64,000 bases of DNA, from contig NZ_SDVB01000238.1 of the NCBI RefSeq assembly GCF_004137355.1, positions 841,765-905,764 of the forward strand, written 5' to 3'. Numbering within the stretch: the first letter of the stretch is position 1; each line of letters starts with the position of its first letter. The notes under the pieces are model-generated. The model saw nothing but the letters and a program-made list of their open reading frames with translations. It was not told where the DNA came from and did not search any database. The position numbers and the translations under genes are program-made. Positions 1 to 8,487 of this stretch are shown here, in pieces. The DNA comes from Ciceribacter ferrooxidans (GTDB taxonomy: Bacteria > Pseudomonadota > Alphaproteobacteria > Rhizobiales > Rhizobiaceae).

Positions 1-177
1 CCTTCTCTTGGGCCGGCGATGACCGACACGCCAATCTTGTCGCCGGGGCACTTCCGTTGCACCTTCGGCGTTCTGGTCGGTTCTCTGATCTTGCCACAGA
101 CATTCTTGCCGCGGGAACTGCAAAAGTTTCCGGTGAAGAGTCGCGATTATTCGTTTCGAAAATATTCACCCATGTGG

Positions 178-206
178 TTGACTATGTGGTGAGTCTCGGA
201 TATTCA
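178..206 (+). promoter_or_regulatory. Candidate sigma70-type promoter of the ArsR/AHSA1 pair
   Basis: A TTGACT hexamer at 178-183 is followed after exactly 17 bases by TATTCA at 201-206, 18 bases before the ATG of the ArsR-type gene. The -10 hexamer overlaps a near-perfect inverted repeat, so repressor binding would block the promoter. Seen directly; promoter activity is inferred. Confidence 0.45.
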
Positions 207-220
207 ACCTTTAGGGTGAA
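203..220. promoter_or_regulatory. Inverted repeat, likely autoregulatory operator of the ArsR-type repressor
   Basis: TTCAACCT-TT-AGGGTGAA is an 18-base inverted repeat with one mismatched pair. It ends 3 bases before the start codon and overlaps the candidate -10. ArsR-family repressors usually bind such dyads over their own promoter. Autoregulation is an inference. Confidence 0.45.
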
Positions 221-223
221 CAA

Positions 224-565
224 ATGGACGAAGACGCTCTGTCGCGAATTCTGAAAGCCGCCGGTGACACCACACGGCGACAAATCTTGACGCTGCTCGT
301 TCAGGAAGGGGCGTTGAGAGTGACCGCGCTCGCCGCCCATTTCGACATGTCGCTGAATTCCGTCTCGAAGCATATCAAGGTGCTGGAGGAGGCGGGATTG
401 GTCACCCGCCGGACGATGGGTCGCGAGCATTTCATCGCGGCCGAGCTCGAACCGTTGAAGCTCACCGAGAGCTGGTTCGCGCAACTGAAGTCCATCTGGG
501 AGTTGCGCCTGACGGCGCTGGAAAATGCACTCGTTTCAGAGGAAAACGACCATGAGCGAACTTGA
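224..565 (+). CDS. ArsR-family winged-helix transcriptional repressor
   Basis: A 113-residue ArsR/SmtB-type DNA-binding protein. The winged helix covers roughly residues 7-75, with a recognition helix around SLNSVSKHIKVLEEAGLV at 43-60. There are no cysteines and no metal-binding pattern, so it is not a classical arsenic or zinc sensor. It resembles the subgroup encoded directly before AHSA1/SRPBCC proteins. The next gene starts 14 bases inside this one, indicating translational coupling. It probably represses its own operon through the inverted repeat over its promoter; the inducing signal cannot be read from the sequence. Confidence 0.85.
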   Translation: MDEDALSRILKAAGDTTRRQILTLLVQEGALRVTALAAHFDMSLNSVSKHIKVLEEAGLVTRRTMGREHFIAAELEPLKLTESWFAQLKSIWELRLTALENALVSEENDHERT

Positions 566-980
566 ACTGACGGTAAGCCGTACGATCCCCGCCTCGCGCG
601 ACAAGGTCTTCAACGCCTGGCTGTCGCCGGGCATGCTTTCGAAAGTCATGCGCCCGCCGGGCACCACGAGCGAAGGGGCGAGAGTGACGAACGATCCGGT
701 CAAGGGCGGCCGCTTCTCGATCGTGATGAAGACGCCGGAGAAGGAGATCCCGCATGCCGGCACCTATCTCGAGATTGATCCTTACTCGCGCCTCGCCTTC
801 ACCTGGGAATCGCCGTTCTCGCAGGATGACAGCGTCGTCACGATCGACTTTTCCGAGCCGCAGCCCGGCATGACGGACATCACCCTGAAACAGGTGAAGT
901 TCCGCAGCGAGGAGGCGCGTCTCGGCCACATCGAGGGGTGGACCGCGATCCTCGGCTGTCTCGCCGAGACGATCGCCTGA
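552..980 (+). CDS. AHSA1/SRPBCC-domain protein (START-like ligand-binding fold)
   Basis: A 142-residue protein of the AHSA1 (activator of Hsp90 ATPase homologue 1-like) branch of the SRPBCC superfamily. It opens with the typical SRTIPASRDKVFNAWLSP segment and ends with the EGWTAILGCLAETIA helix. These domains form a hydrophobic cavity for small ligands; the ligand here is unknown. I chose the ATG at 552, preceded by an AGAGGAAAA ribosome-binding stretch, over an in-frame ATG at 525 lying deep inside the repressor gene. The pairing with an ArsR regulator is a recurrent bacterial arrangement. Confidence 0.8.
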   Translation: MSELELTVSRTIPASRDKVFNAWLSPGMLSKVMRPPGTTSEGARVTNDPVKGGRFSIVMKTPEKEIPHAGTYLEIDPYSRLAFTWESPFSQDDSVVTIDFSEPQPGMTDITLKQVKFRSEEARLGHIEGWTAILGCLAETIA

Positions 981-1004
981 CCCGGAGACATCGTCGGGCG
1001 GCGT

Positions 1005-1697
1005 TCAGGCCGCCCGACCCACCATGACGACCGGCAGCTCCAGCTTCCTTGCCGCGACGATCTTGCCGTAGCCCGCCTCGCCGCCCGAGTTGCGGCAGAC
1101 GAGGTGGGTGATCCGGTGCGCACGGAAGAGGTCTGCCTCCTCCTCGGGATCGGCCGAGGGCTTTCCTAAAATCAGATCGTAATCGGCAAAGCCGAGCGGT
1201 TTCTCCGGCGGGTCGACCATGCGAACGACGAAATGGCAATCCGTCCGCGATTCGAATGCGGCAAGATGCTGCCGGCCGAGCGCCAGAAAGACGCGGGCAC
1301 CGGCGGGCAGGGCGGCTGCGGCCTCGTCGAGGCTCTCCACTTCGATCCAGTCGTCGCCTGGTTGCCTCTCCCAGGCGGGGCGCTCCGGCCGTTCCAGCGG
1401 TATCCCGGCCATCGCGCAGGCCAGCCGGGCATTCTGCGAGATCCGGTTCGCGAAAGGGTGTGTGGCGTCGATCACCTTGGCAATTCCGTTTTCGGCGATG
1501 TAGCGGGCGAGACCTTCCGCTCCGCCGAAACCGCCGATCCGGATGCGACCGGGGAGCGGCGCGGGATTGCTCGTGCGCCCGGCGAGCGAGGTGACGACAT
1601 CCGCGCCGGCCTCGACCAGCCGGCGTGCGATCGTCGCTGCCTCCGCGGTCCCGCCGAGGATCAGGACTTTCTCCCGTCGGTCAACCGGCGCGGCCAA
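1005..1697 (-). CDS. cobK: Precorrin-6A reductase CobK (CbiJ family)
   Basis: NAD(P)H-dependent reductase of the corrin ring in cobalamin biosynthesis. The N-terminal nucleotide-binding segment reads KVLILGGTAEAATIARRL, and the family segment DATHPFANRISQNARLAC follows near the middle. The C-terminal part keeps LILGKPSADPEEEADLFR and the HLVCRNSGG segment. No ATG fits. The best in-frame start is a TTG at 1697, which gives 230 residues, overlaps the end of cbiD by 17 bases and fits the family length. A longer reading extends into cbiD in another frame and is not credible. It is the second gene of a minus-strand pair with cbiD. Confidence 0.83.
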   Translation of the reverse strand: MAAPVDRREKVLILGGTAEAATIARRLVEAGADVVTSLAGRTSNPAPLPGRIRIGGFGGAEGLARYIAENGIAKVIDATHPFANRISQNARLACAMAGIPLERPERPAWERQPGDDWIEVESLDEAAAALPAGARVFLALGRQHLAAFESRTDCHFVVRMVDPPEKPLGFADYDLILGKPSADPEEEADLFRAHRITHLVCRNSGGEAGYGKIVAARKLELPVVMVGRAA

Positions 1698-2817
1698 GGA
1701 TCGTGCCTTCCCTGTCGGTGACGACGACGTCGACCTCGACCGGCGCGCCGCGCAGGACGTCGAGAGCGGCCTTTCGGGCGTCGGCGGCGACGACGGCGGC
1801 GATATCGATGCCCTCGCTCCGCAGGATTTCGAGGACTTCGAGCGCGGTGTTCGCCTCGTCAATCCTCTTCCTGATGGATTGATTCAGGTTTTCCGTGCAA
1901 GGCAGTGAAAGAAAATAGCTATTGTCGATCTGGCTGCGGGAGGAATGGAGGTCGAGCGCGCCCTGCGCGAGCTTGGCCATCTTGGCGAACCCCCCGGCGA
2001 TCGTCAGCCGCGGCACCGGGTGGACGCGCAGGTATTTGAGAAGGCCGCCGGCGAAATCTCCCATGTCGAGCAGCGCCCCTTCGGGCAGGCCGTAGAGTTC
2101 CTGCGCGGTCTTTTCGGATGTCGAGCCGGTGGCTCCGAGGACGTGGGTTATGCCCTCTGCGCGCGCGACATCGATGCCGCGATGGATGGAGTGGATCCAG
2201 GCCGCGCAGGAGAACGGGTGCACGATGCCGGTCGTCCCCAGCACCGAAAGACCGCCCAGGATGCCGAGGCGCGGGTTCCAGGTCTGTTTGGCGATTTCCT
2301 CGCCGCCGGGAATCGAAATGGTAATCTCGATATCGGCCGGCAGGCCGTGTTCGGCGCAGAGCGTCTCCACTTCGCGGGTCATCATCTGTCGCGGGACCGG
2401 GTTGATCGCCGGCTCGTCGACGCCGAGGGGCAGGCCGGGCTTGGTGACGGTCCCGACGCCGTCGCCGGCGACAAAGCGGATACCGCTTCCGGGCGGCAAT
2501 GGCCGCACCGTGGCGATTACGGTGGCGCCATGGGTGACATCGGGATCGTCGCCGGCATCCTTGACGATGCCGGCCGTGGCATAACCTTCTCCGAGACTTT
2601 CGAAGGCGAGCGCGAAGGCCGGCTCCTCGCCGCGCGGCAGGCGAATACTGACCGGGTCCGGGAACTCGCCGGTGATGAGCGCCGTCAGCGCCGCCTTCGT
2701 GGCGGCGGTGGCGCAGGCTCCGGTCGTCCAGCCGGGGCGCAGCGGTCCCTTGGGCTTCTCCCGGCTTTCGCCGGCAGTCCCCGTGGTCGTCTTCGGCGCT
2801 TCGGTCGTCTCGTTCAT
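1681..2817 (-). CDS. cbiD: Cobalt-precorrin-5B C1-methyltransferase-type protein CbiD
   Basis: A 378-residue CbiD-family protein, recognisable from the N-terminal GWTTGACATAATKAAL signature after a proline- and threonine-rich leader, and from the SIPGGEEIAKQTWNPRLG and GGLSVLGTTGIV segments. CbiD methylates C1 of the corrin ring, a step known best from the anaerobic pathway, whereas classical aerobic producers use CobF. The ATG at 2817 is preferred over one 13 codons upstream because that extension (MLSKAETLAYKRT) is not family-like. It is divergent from cobA with 94 bases between them, and cobK overlaps its 3' end. Confidence 0.87.
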   Translation of the reverse strand: MNETTEAPKTTTGTAGESREKPKGPLRPGWTTGACATAATKAALTALITGEFPDPVSIRLPRGEEPAFALAFESLGEGYATAGIVKDAGDDPDVTHGATVIATVRPLPPGSGIRFVAGDGVGTVTKPGLPLGVDEPAINPVPRQMMTREVETLCAEHGLPADIEITISIPGGEEIAKQTWNPRLGILGGLSVLGTTGIVHPFSCAAWIHSIHRGIDVARAEGITHVLGATGSTSEKTAQELYGLPEGALLDMGDFAGGLLKYLRVHPVPRLTIAGGFAKMAKLAQGALDLHSSRSQIDNSYFLSLPCTENLNQSIRKRIDEANTALEVLEILRSEGIDIAAVVAADARKAALDVLRGAPVEVDVVVTDREGTILGRAG

Positions 2818-2911
2818 GGTTCTCTTATAGGCCAGCGTTTCGGCCTTCGAAAGCACGCAGATGGTGTGTCATGTGATTGCAATTTTGGGACTGCGGGCAT
2901 AGAGCAAGGCC

Positions 2912-3754
2912 ATGACTGAATTTCCGTTTTCCGATCTGCCGGCGATCGAGCCCGGTCATGTCTGGCTGGCGGGCGCCGGCCCCGGCGATCCGGGGCTTCT
3001 GACGCTGCTCGCGGCAAAGGCGCTCGGTGAAGCCGACGTCATCGTCCATGACGCGCTGGTCAACGAGGAGTGCCTGAAGCTCGCGCGTCCCGGCGCCGCC
3101 CTCGAATATGCCGGCAAGCGCGGCGGAAAGCCCTCCGCCAAGCAGCGCGACATTTCGCTGCGGCTGGTGGAGCTTGCGAAATCGGGCCTGAAGGTCCTGC
3201 GCCTCAAGGGCGGCGATCCCTTCGTGTTCGGCCGCGGCGGCGAGGAGGCGCTGACGCTGATCGAGCACGGCGTTCCGTTCCGCATCGTGCCCGGCATCAC
3301 CGCCGGGATCGGCGGGCTCGCCTATGCCGGCATTCCGGTCACGCACCGGGAGATCAATCACGCCGTCACCTTCCTCACCGGTCATGATTCCTCCGGCCTC
3401 GTTCCGGACCGGATCGACTGGGAAGCGATCGCCAAAGGCTCGCCGGTCATCGTCATGTACATGGCAATGAAACATATCGGGCGCATCTCCGAACAACTGA
3501 TCGCCGGCGGACGCAGCGCGTCGGAGCCGGTCGCCTTCGTCTGCGATGCCGCGACGGCTTCGCAGAAGGTGCTGGAGACGACGCTCGGCGAGGCGGAGCG
3601 GGCGGTCGCAGCCTCCGGCTTCGAGCCGCCTGCGATCGTTGTCGTCGGCGAGGTCGTGCGGTTGAGGCCGTCGCTTGACTGGCTCGGGGCGCTTTCCGGC
3701 CGCAAGTTGGTCGCCGATCCTTTCGCCGGCGACAACCGGAAGGACACGGCATGA
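2912..3754 (+). CDS. cobA: Uroporphyrinogen-III C-methyltransferase (SUMT)
   Basis: SAM-dependent enzyme making precorrin-2 from uroporphyrinogen III, the branch point from haem to cobalamin and sirohaem. The 280-residue single-domain form carries all SUMT motifs: GAGPGDPGLLTLLAAKAL near residue 25, GKRGGKPSAKQRDI, RLKGGDPFVFGRGGEE, VPGITAGIGG and GIPVTHREINHAVTFLTGH. There is no CysG-type dehydrogenase/chelatase domain. It is the first gene of cobA-cobB-cobC-cobD, and its stop overlaps the cobB start as ATGA. Confidence 0.93.
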   Translation: MTEFPFSDLPAIEPGHVWLAGAGPGDPGLLTLLAAKALGEADVIVHDALVNEECLKLARPGAALEYAGKRGGKPSAKQRDISLRLVELAKSGLKVLRLKGGDPFVFGRGGEEALTLIEHGVPFRIVPGITAGIGGLAYAGIPVTHREINHAVTFLTGHDSSGLVPDRIDWEAIAKGSPVIVMYMAMKHIGRISEQLIAGGRSASEPVAFVCDAATASQKVLETTLGEAERAVAASGFEPPAIVVVGEVVRLRPSLDWLGALSGRKLVADPFAGDNRKDTA

Positions 3755-5055
3755 GCGGGTTGATGATCGCAGCGCCGGCGACCGGATCGGGCAAAACGAC
3801 TGTGACGCTCGGCCTCCTGCGCGCACTGAAGCGTCTTGGCCACCCCGTCGCGCCCGGCAAGGCGGGGCCGGACTATATCGACCCGGCCTTCCACGCGGCG
3901 GCGAGCGGCGAGGTCTGTCTCAACTTCGATCCCTGGGCGATGCGGCGCGAGCTACTGCTCGCCAATGCCGCCCTTCACAGGTCCGGCGGCAAGGACCTCG
4001 TCGTCGAGGCGATGATGGGGCTCTTCGACGGTGCCGCCGATGGCCGGGGCTCGGCCGCCGACCTTGCCGCCATCCTCGGGCTTTCCGTGCTCCTCGTCGT
4101 CGATTGCGCGCGCTCCTCCCATTCGACCGCCGCCCTCGTCAGCGGCTTTGCCAACTACCGGATCGACACCCGCATCGTCGGCGTGATCCTCAACCGCGTC
4201 AGCGGTGATCGCCATGAGGCGATGCTGCGCGATGCCATGGCCGCCATCCGCATGCCGGTGTTCGGGGTCATCCGCACGAACAAGTCGCTGGAACTGCCAG
4301 CACGCCATCTCGGACTGGTGCAGGCCGGCGAGCATGGCGAACTCGAAACTTTCATCGACCGGGCGGCCGACCTCGTCGCCTCCTCTTGCGACGTGAAGGC
4401 GCTGATCCGCACCGCGCGGCACATTCCCGACCGTGCTTCGGACGCCAACATCGCCCGGCTGATGCCGTTCGGCCAGAAGATCGCGGTCGCGCGCGACAAC
4501 GCCTTCGCCTTTTCCTACGAGCACATGCTGATGGGCTGGCGTCGTCGTGGCGCGGAAATCTCCTTCTTCTCGCCGCTTGCCGACGAAGCGCCCGCGGACG
4601 ACTGCGATGCGGTCTACCTGCCGGGCGGGTATCCGGAACTCTCCGCCGGTCAGCTCGCTGCGGCCGGAACCTTCCGCGCCGGCATGGTGGCCGCGCAGGC
4701 GCGCGGTGCCCGCATCTTCGGCGAATGCGGCGGCTACATGGTTCTCGGCGAGGCGCTGATCGACGAAGCGGGCGAGAGCCACCGGATGCTCGGCTTCCTG
4801 CCGCTGGTGACGAGTTTCGCCAGGCGCAAGCGCCAGCTCGGCTATCGCCTTGTCCGGCCACTTGCCGGGTCCTTCTTCACGACGGAGATGACCGCGCACG
4901 AATTCCATTACGCGACGATCGTCTCCGAAGGCGAGGGGGACCGGCTCTTCGCCGCCGAGGATGCGCTCGGCACGTCGCTCGGCGAGGTCGGCCTCAGGCG
5001 CGGTTCGGTCGCCGGTTCTTTCATGCATCTCATCGATATCTGCGAGAGCCGATGA
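3751..5055 (+). CDS. cobB: Hydrogenobyrinic/cobyrinic acid a,c-diamide synthase
   Basis: ATP- and glutamine-dependent amidation of the a and c carboxylates of the corrin ring. The 434-residue protein has an N-terminal P-loop domain (APATGSGKTTVTLGLL, residues 7-22, then KAGPDYIDPAFH) and a C-terminal class I glutamine amidotransferase domain with YLPGGYPE and the nucleophile in GECGGYMVLGE. The length is normal for CobB/CbiA. Start and stop overlap cobA and cobC as ATGA, so the genes are probably translationally coupled. Confidence 0.93.
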   Translation: MSGLMIAAPATGSGKTTVTLGLLRALKRLGHPVAPGKAGPDYIDPAFHAAASGEVCLNFDPWAMRRELLLANAALHRSGGKDLVVEAMMGLFDGAADGRGSAADLAAILGLSVLLVVDCARSSHSTAALVSGFANYRIDTRIVGVILNRVSGDRHEAMLRDAMAAIRMPVFGVIRTNKSLELPARHLGLVQAGEHGELETFIDRAADLVASSCDVKALIRTARHIPDRASDANIARLMPFGQKIAVARDNAFAFSYEHMLMGWRRRGAEISFFSPLADEAPADDCDAVYLPGGYPELSAGQLAAAGTFRAGMVAAQARGARIFGECGGYMVLGEALIDEAGESHRMLGFLPLVTSFARRKRQLGYRLVRPLAGSFFTTEMTAHEFHYATIVSEGEGDRLFAAEDALGTSLGEVGLRRGSVAGSFMHLIDICESR

Positions 5056-6056
5056 GCGGCGTGATCGTGCATGGCGGCGGTATCGGCGCGGCGGCGGCGC
5101 TTTACGGCGGGCGCGTCGAGGACTGGCTCGATCTTTCGACCGGCCTCAACCCGTGCCCGCCTGCCGTCCCGGACGTTCCGGCCTCGGCCTGGCAGCGCCT
5201 GCCGGACCAGCATCTTCTCGATGCGGTGACGGCCGCGGCGCGTGACTTCTACCGCTCGGGCGAGATGTTGCCGCTTGCCGTACCGGGAACCCAGGCGGCG
5301 ATCCAGATGCTGCCGCGCCTCGTTCCCGTCGGCGCGCGGGTCGCGATCCTCTCGCCGACCTATGGCGAATATGCACGGGTGTTCGCGCTCGCTGGCCTTG
5401 CCGTCGATGCCATCGCCGGACCGGACGATGTGCGTGAGGGCCATGCCGTCGTCGTCGTCGTCAATCCCAACAATCCGGACGGGCGTCTGCTATCGCGCGA
5501 CGTCTTGAAGCACCTCGCCGTCGATCTTGAGAGCCGCGGTGGCTATCTCGTCGTCGACGAGGCCTTCGCCGACTGCGCGCCGGAGACGAGCGTCGTCGAT
5601 TTTGTGCCCAGCGCCCCGAACCTCATCGTCTTCCGTTCCTTCGGAAAGTTCTTCGGCATGGCCGGAATCCGGCTCGGTTTCGTCGTCGCGCGGCCGGAGA
5701 TTCGGGAGCGGATGGCGATCTGGCTCGGGCCCTGGGCCGTCTCTGGACCGGCTCTTTCGGTGACGGTCGCGCTCTTCCGCGGCGATCCGGACGCGATCCG
5801 CCGGCGGCTCGCCGAGCGCCGGGCGGCGCTGCAGCGGGTACTCACCGGGGCGGGCCTTCACGTCGCCGGCGGTACGGCGCTTTTCGCGCTCGTCGAAGAC
5901 CCGCACGCGGAGCAACTCCATACCCATCTTTGCCGGGCGCACATTCTGACCCGCAAGTTCGACTATGCGCCGAACTGGCTGCGCATCGGCCTTGCGCCGG
6001 ACGAGGCAGCGGATGCGCGCCTCGCCGCTGCCCTTTCGACCTGGAGCGGCGGATGA
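5052..6056 (+). CDS. cobC: Threonine-phosphate decarboxylase CobC (PLP enzyme)
   Basis: A 334-residue fold-type I PLP enzyme needed to make the aminopropanol-phosphate linker attached to the corrin ring. Visible motifs are HGGGIGAAAALYGG near the N-terminus, DLSTGLNPCPP, VVNPNNPDGRLL, YLVVDEAFADC and the PLP-lysine segment SFGKFFGMAGIRLGF (Lys near residue 199). The start is fixed by the ATGA overlap with cobB at 5052. An open frame continues upstream inside cobB but is a shadow. Its stop overlaps the start of cobD. Confidence 0.9.
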   Translation: MSGVIVHGGGIGAAAALYGGRVEDWLDLSTGLNPCPPAVPDVPASAWQRLPDQHLLDAVTAAARDFYRSGEMLPLAVPGTQAAIQMLPRLVPVGARVAILSPTYGEYARVFALAGLAVDAIAGPDDVREGHAVVVVVNPNNPDGRLLSRDVLKHLAVDLESRGGYLVVDEAFADCAPETSVVDFVPSAPNLIVFRSFGKFFGMAGIRLGFVVARPEIRERMAIWLGPWAVSGPALSVTVALFRGDPDAIRRRLAERRAALQRVLTGAGLHVAGGTALFALVEDPHAEQLHTHLCRAHILTRKFDYAPNWLRIGLAPDEAADARLAAALSTWSGG

Positions 6057-7036
6057 GCGTCACCGTCTTTGCGATCCTCTTCCTGGCGCTGGTGCTCGAC
6101 CGTCTCGTCGGCGATCCCGCATGGCTCTGGCAGCGTGTTCGCCATCCGGTGGTGGTCTTCGGCGCAGCGATCGAGGCGCTCGACAGGCGGATGAACCGCG
6201 AGTCGCTCGCCGGCGCGATCCGCCGCCGCAACGGGGTTGTGGCAATCGTGCTGCTTCTCACCGGGGCCGCGCTCGCCGGCTGTATGCTGCACGGTTTCTT
6301 CGCCGCGCTCGGCCTTGTCGGTTTCCTCCTGGAGGTCGCGGTCGTCGCTGTCCTCTTGGCACAGAAGAGCCTGAAGGACCATGTCGTGGCGGTTGCCGAT
6401 GGTCTGCGTCGAGAAGGACTGGCTGGCGGGCGCCGCGCCGTTTCGATGATCGTCGGACGCGATCCGGAGACGCTCGACGAGGCTGGCGTCGTCCGTGCCG
6501 CCATCGAGAGCCTTGCCGAAAATTTTGCCGATGGCACGGTCGCACCGGCCTTCTGGTACGCCGTCGCCGGCCTGCCGGGCATCTTCGCCTACAAGATGCT
6601 GAACACCGCCGATTCGATGATCGGTCACAAAAGCCCGAAATATGTCGACTTCGGCTGGGCATCTGCCCGCCTCGACGACCTCGCCAACTGGCCGGCGGCC
6701 CGGCTGTCGAGCCTGCTGATCGCCGCCGGTGCGGCGATACGTCAGGGGTGCGCCGCCGCCCGTTGTTCGCTCTCCGTCGCCTTCCGCGACAGCGGTCTCC
6801 ACCGTTCGCCCAATTCGGGCTGGCCCGAAGCGGCGATGGCGGGTGCGCTGGACGTCCGGCTTGCCGGTCCGCGCATCTACGGCGGCCGGCTGGTCAGCGA
6901 ACCGATGATCAACGGCGCCGGCCGGGCCACGGCCGAAGCGGGCGACATCGGTGCGGCCATCGGCATCTTCGAGGCCGCCTGCTCGTCGCTCGCCGTACTC
7001 GCACTCGGCCTGACGGTGGTCGCCATCCTGCTCTGA
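6053..7036 (+). CDS. cobD: Adenosylcobinamide-phosphate synthase CobD (CbiB family)
   Basis: Integral membrane protein of 327 residues that attaches the aminopropanol-phosphate arm to adenosylcobyric acid. Family motifs are LDRLVGDPAWLWQRVRHP at the N-terminus, then ESLAENFADGTVAPAFWY, YKMLNTADSMIGHKSPKY and FGWASARLDDLANWPAARLS. Several hydrophobic helices are evident, including the C-terminal one. The name follows Pseudomonas denitrificans nomenclature. The ATG at 6053 overlaps the cobC stop. It is the last gene of the cob run; the following gene is unrelated. Confidence 0.92.
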   Translation: MSVTVFAILFLALVLDRLVGDPAWLWQRVRHPVVVFGAAIEALDRRMNRESLAGAIRRRNGVVAIVLLLTGAALAGCMLHGFFAALGLVGFLLEVAVVAVLLAQKSLKDHVVAVADGLRREGLAGGRRAVSMIVGRDPETLDEAGVVRAAIESLAENFADGTVAPAFWYAVAGLPGIFAYKMLNTADSMIGHKSPKYVDFGWASARLDDLANWPAARLSSLLIAAGAAIRQGCAAARCSLSVAFRDSGLHRSPNSGWPEAAMAGALDVRLAGPRIYGGRLVSEPMINGAGRATAEAGDIGAAIGIFEAACSSLAVLALGLTVVAILL

Positions 7037-7120
7037 GGGGCCTTCCGGCCTATTGGTGTTTGTTTACGCCTTTTGCGCTAATATCAGTCGGTTCTCACGC
7101 TCAACGGGAGTGTTCGGGGG

Positions 7121-7549
7121 ATGCGCCGGCTTGCCGCCTTGTTCTTGATCGCCGTCTTCTCGGCTGCCGGTCCTGCCGCGGCCTTCGCCGATACCGTCAT
7201 CGCCCAGATCAGCCTCTCGGCGCAGACGATGCGGGTCTCGGTGAACGGCGAGCCGCAATACACCTGGAAGGTCTCCACCGCGCGCCGCGGTTACCGGACG
7301 CCGACGGGCATCTTCACCGCCCGCTGGGCCTCGCGCTATCACCGGTCGCGCAAGTATGACAACGCGCCGATGCCTTACGCGATCTTCTTCAAGGGTGGCT
7401 ATGCCATCCACGGCACCTACGAGGTGAGGAGCCTCGGGCGGCCGGTCTCGCACGGCTGCGTGCGGCTCCACCCGGATAACGCGGCAATTTTCTTCGCGCT
7501 CGCCACCAGCAACGGCCTCGCAAACACGAAGGTCATCATTGCGCGTTGA
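7121..7549 (+). CDS. Small L,D-transpeptidase (YkuD domain), secreted
   Basis: A 142-residue periplasmic peptidoglycan-modifying enzyme that forms L,D cross-links or anchors proteins to peptidoglycan. A signal peptide covers about residues 1-24 (MRRLAALFLIAVFSAAGPAAA, cleavage near AFA). The remainder is a YkuD domain with STARRGYRTPTGIF, the catalytic His in AIHGTYEVRSLG and the nucleophile Cys113 in VSHGCVRLHPDNA. There are no LysM or other extra domains, so it is a minimal form. It stands alone, 84 bases after cobD and convergent with fnrN. Confidence 0.87.
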   Translation: MRRLAALFLIAVFSAAGPAAAFADTVIAQISLSAQTMRVSVNGEPQYTWKVSTARRGYRTPTGIFTARWASRYHRSRKYDNAPMPYAIFFKGGYAIHGTYEVRSLGRPVSHGCVRLHPDNAAIFFALATSNGLANTKVIIAR

Positions 7550-7620
7550 GATGGCAACGCCGAACTGCGCCCGGCTTGGGCGGGTGTCGCGCGGTCCATG
7601 AGGTTGGTTTGCCGGTAGGA

Positions 7621-8364
7621 TCAGTCGTTGCCGGCGACGCAGCGCAGCCGTTCGAGGCTCGGCACCGTGACGTGGCGGTTGTTCTCGATGACGATGATGC
7701 CTTCCTTGCGCAGCTTCGTCATCTGCCGGCTCACGGTCTCGATCGTCAGCCCGAGGAAATCGGCGATATCGGCACGCGACAGCGGCAGGTCGAACGTGCG
7801 CGGGCTCGCGTTCTCCGGATCGATGTGCGTGGCGATCAGGTGGAGGAAACTTGCGACCTTCTCCTGGGCCGTCTTGCGGCCGAGGGTGAGCATCCAGTCG
7901 CGCGCCTCGTCGAGTTCCTTCAGCGACTGCTCGTAGAGCATTCGCTCGAAATCCGGCGTCTCGTTGACGATGCGGTCGATCAGCGCCCGCGGGAACGTGC
8001 AGATCTCGGTGTCGGTCGCCGCCTCGGCGGTGACGGTGCTCTCTTCCTGATGCGGCCGGCCGAGGAAATCCGGCGCGAACTGCAGACCGACGATCTGCTG
8101 GCGGCCGTCAGCCATCATCTTGGAAAGCTTCACCACCCCGTTCAGGATGTTGCTGTAGGTGGAAACGGACTCGCCCTGGCCGATGACCTCGTTTCCGGCC
8201 TCCACCTTGCGGCGGGAGGAGTGCTTGTTGAGTTCCACCAACTGCGGAACGCTGAGGCTCGCGCAGACACCACCATGGCGTGCTTCACAGGCCTTGCAGA
8301 CCGCAGGGCCTTCACACTCCAGAACGTTTCTCTTGAGGGCATCCATAATGTCGATCGGTCTCAT
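7621..8364 (-). CDS. fnrN: Oxygen-sensing Fnr-type regulator FnrN/FnrL
   Basis: Crp/Fnr-family regulator of about 247 residues. The N-terminus carries four cysteines in C-X5-C-X2-C-X7-C spacing (CEGPAVCKAC, then GGVC), and a further cysteine lies in the central domain (TEICTFPRALID), where E. coli FNR has its fourth 4Fe-4S ligand. A cyclic-nucleotide-like beta barrel is followed by a helix-turn-helix with the recognition helix TIETVSRQMTKLRKEG, which keeps the E..SR contacts of Fnr proteins. This Fe-S set separates it from cluster-less FixK. Start options are 8376, 8364 and 8346. It is divergent from hemN, with an anaerobox between them, and is the likely activator of hemN, ccoNOQP and fixGHIS. 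Confidence 0.92.
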   Translation of the reverse strand: MRPIDIMDALKRNVLECEGPAVCKACEARHGGVCASLSVPQLVELNKHSSRRKVEAGNEVIGQGESVSTYSNILNGVVKLSKMMADGRQQIVGLQFAPDFLGRPHQEESTVTAEAATDTEICTFPRALIDRIVNETPDFERMLYEQSLKELDEARDWMLTLGRKTAQEKVASFLHLIATHIDPENASPRTFDLPLSRADIADFLGLTIETVSRQMTKLRKEGIIVIENNRHVTVPSLERLRCVAGND

Positions 8365-8473
8365 CTGCCCGCCCATCCCTACGCCTGATCGCGCTTACAA
8401 GGAACGCCCTGTTTCGACCGCGAAAGGTGCCGCGCACCCTCCGGTTTTCTTATGCCGTAATTTTAACAGCAAA

Positions 8474-8487
8474 TTGATCGAAGTCAA
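8474..8487. promoter_or_regulatory. Anaerobox (Fnr/FixK site) between fnrN and hemN
   Basis: TTGATCGAAGTCAA matches the TTGAT-N4-ATCAA Fnr consensus except for one base. Its centre lies about 41 bases before a predicted hemN transcription start near 8522, class II activator spacing, with an A/T-rich TTAATAATT where the -10 would sit. It is 110 bases from the fnrN start and could also mediate autoregulation. Site seen; occupancy inferred. Confidence 0.75.

Noticed and set aside
1-177. Possible gene end at the left edge
   Set aside because: Open frames there are short and continue into the ArsR promoter; nothing recognisable is encoded.
2818-2911. Possible cobalamin riboswitch before cbiD or cobA
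   Set aside because: The divergent gap is only 94 bases, too short for a B12 riboswitch, and I see no B12-box sequence.
1945-2919. Long plus-strand open frame opposite cbiD
   Set aside because: It is the antisense shadow of cbiD, common in high-GC DNA; residue composition is Arg/Gly-rich with no family features.
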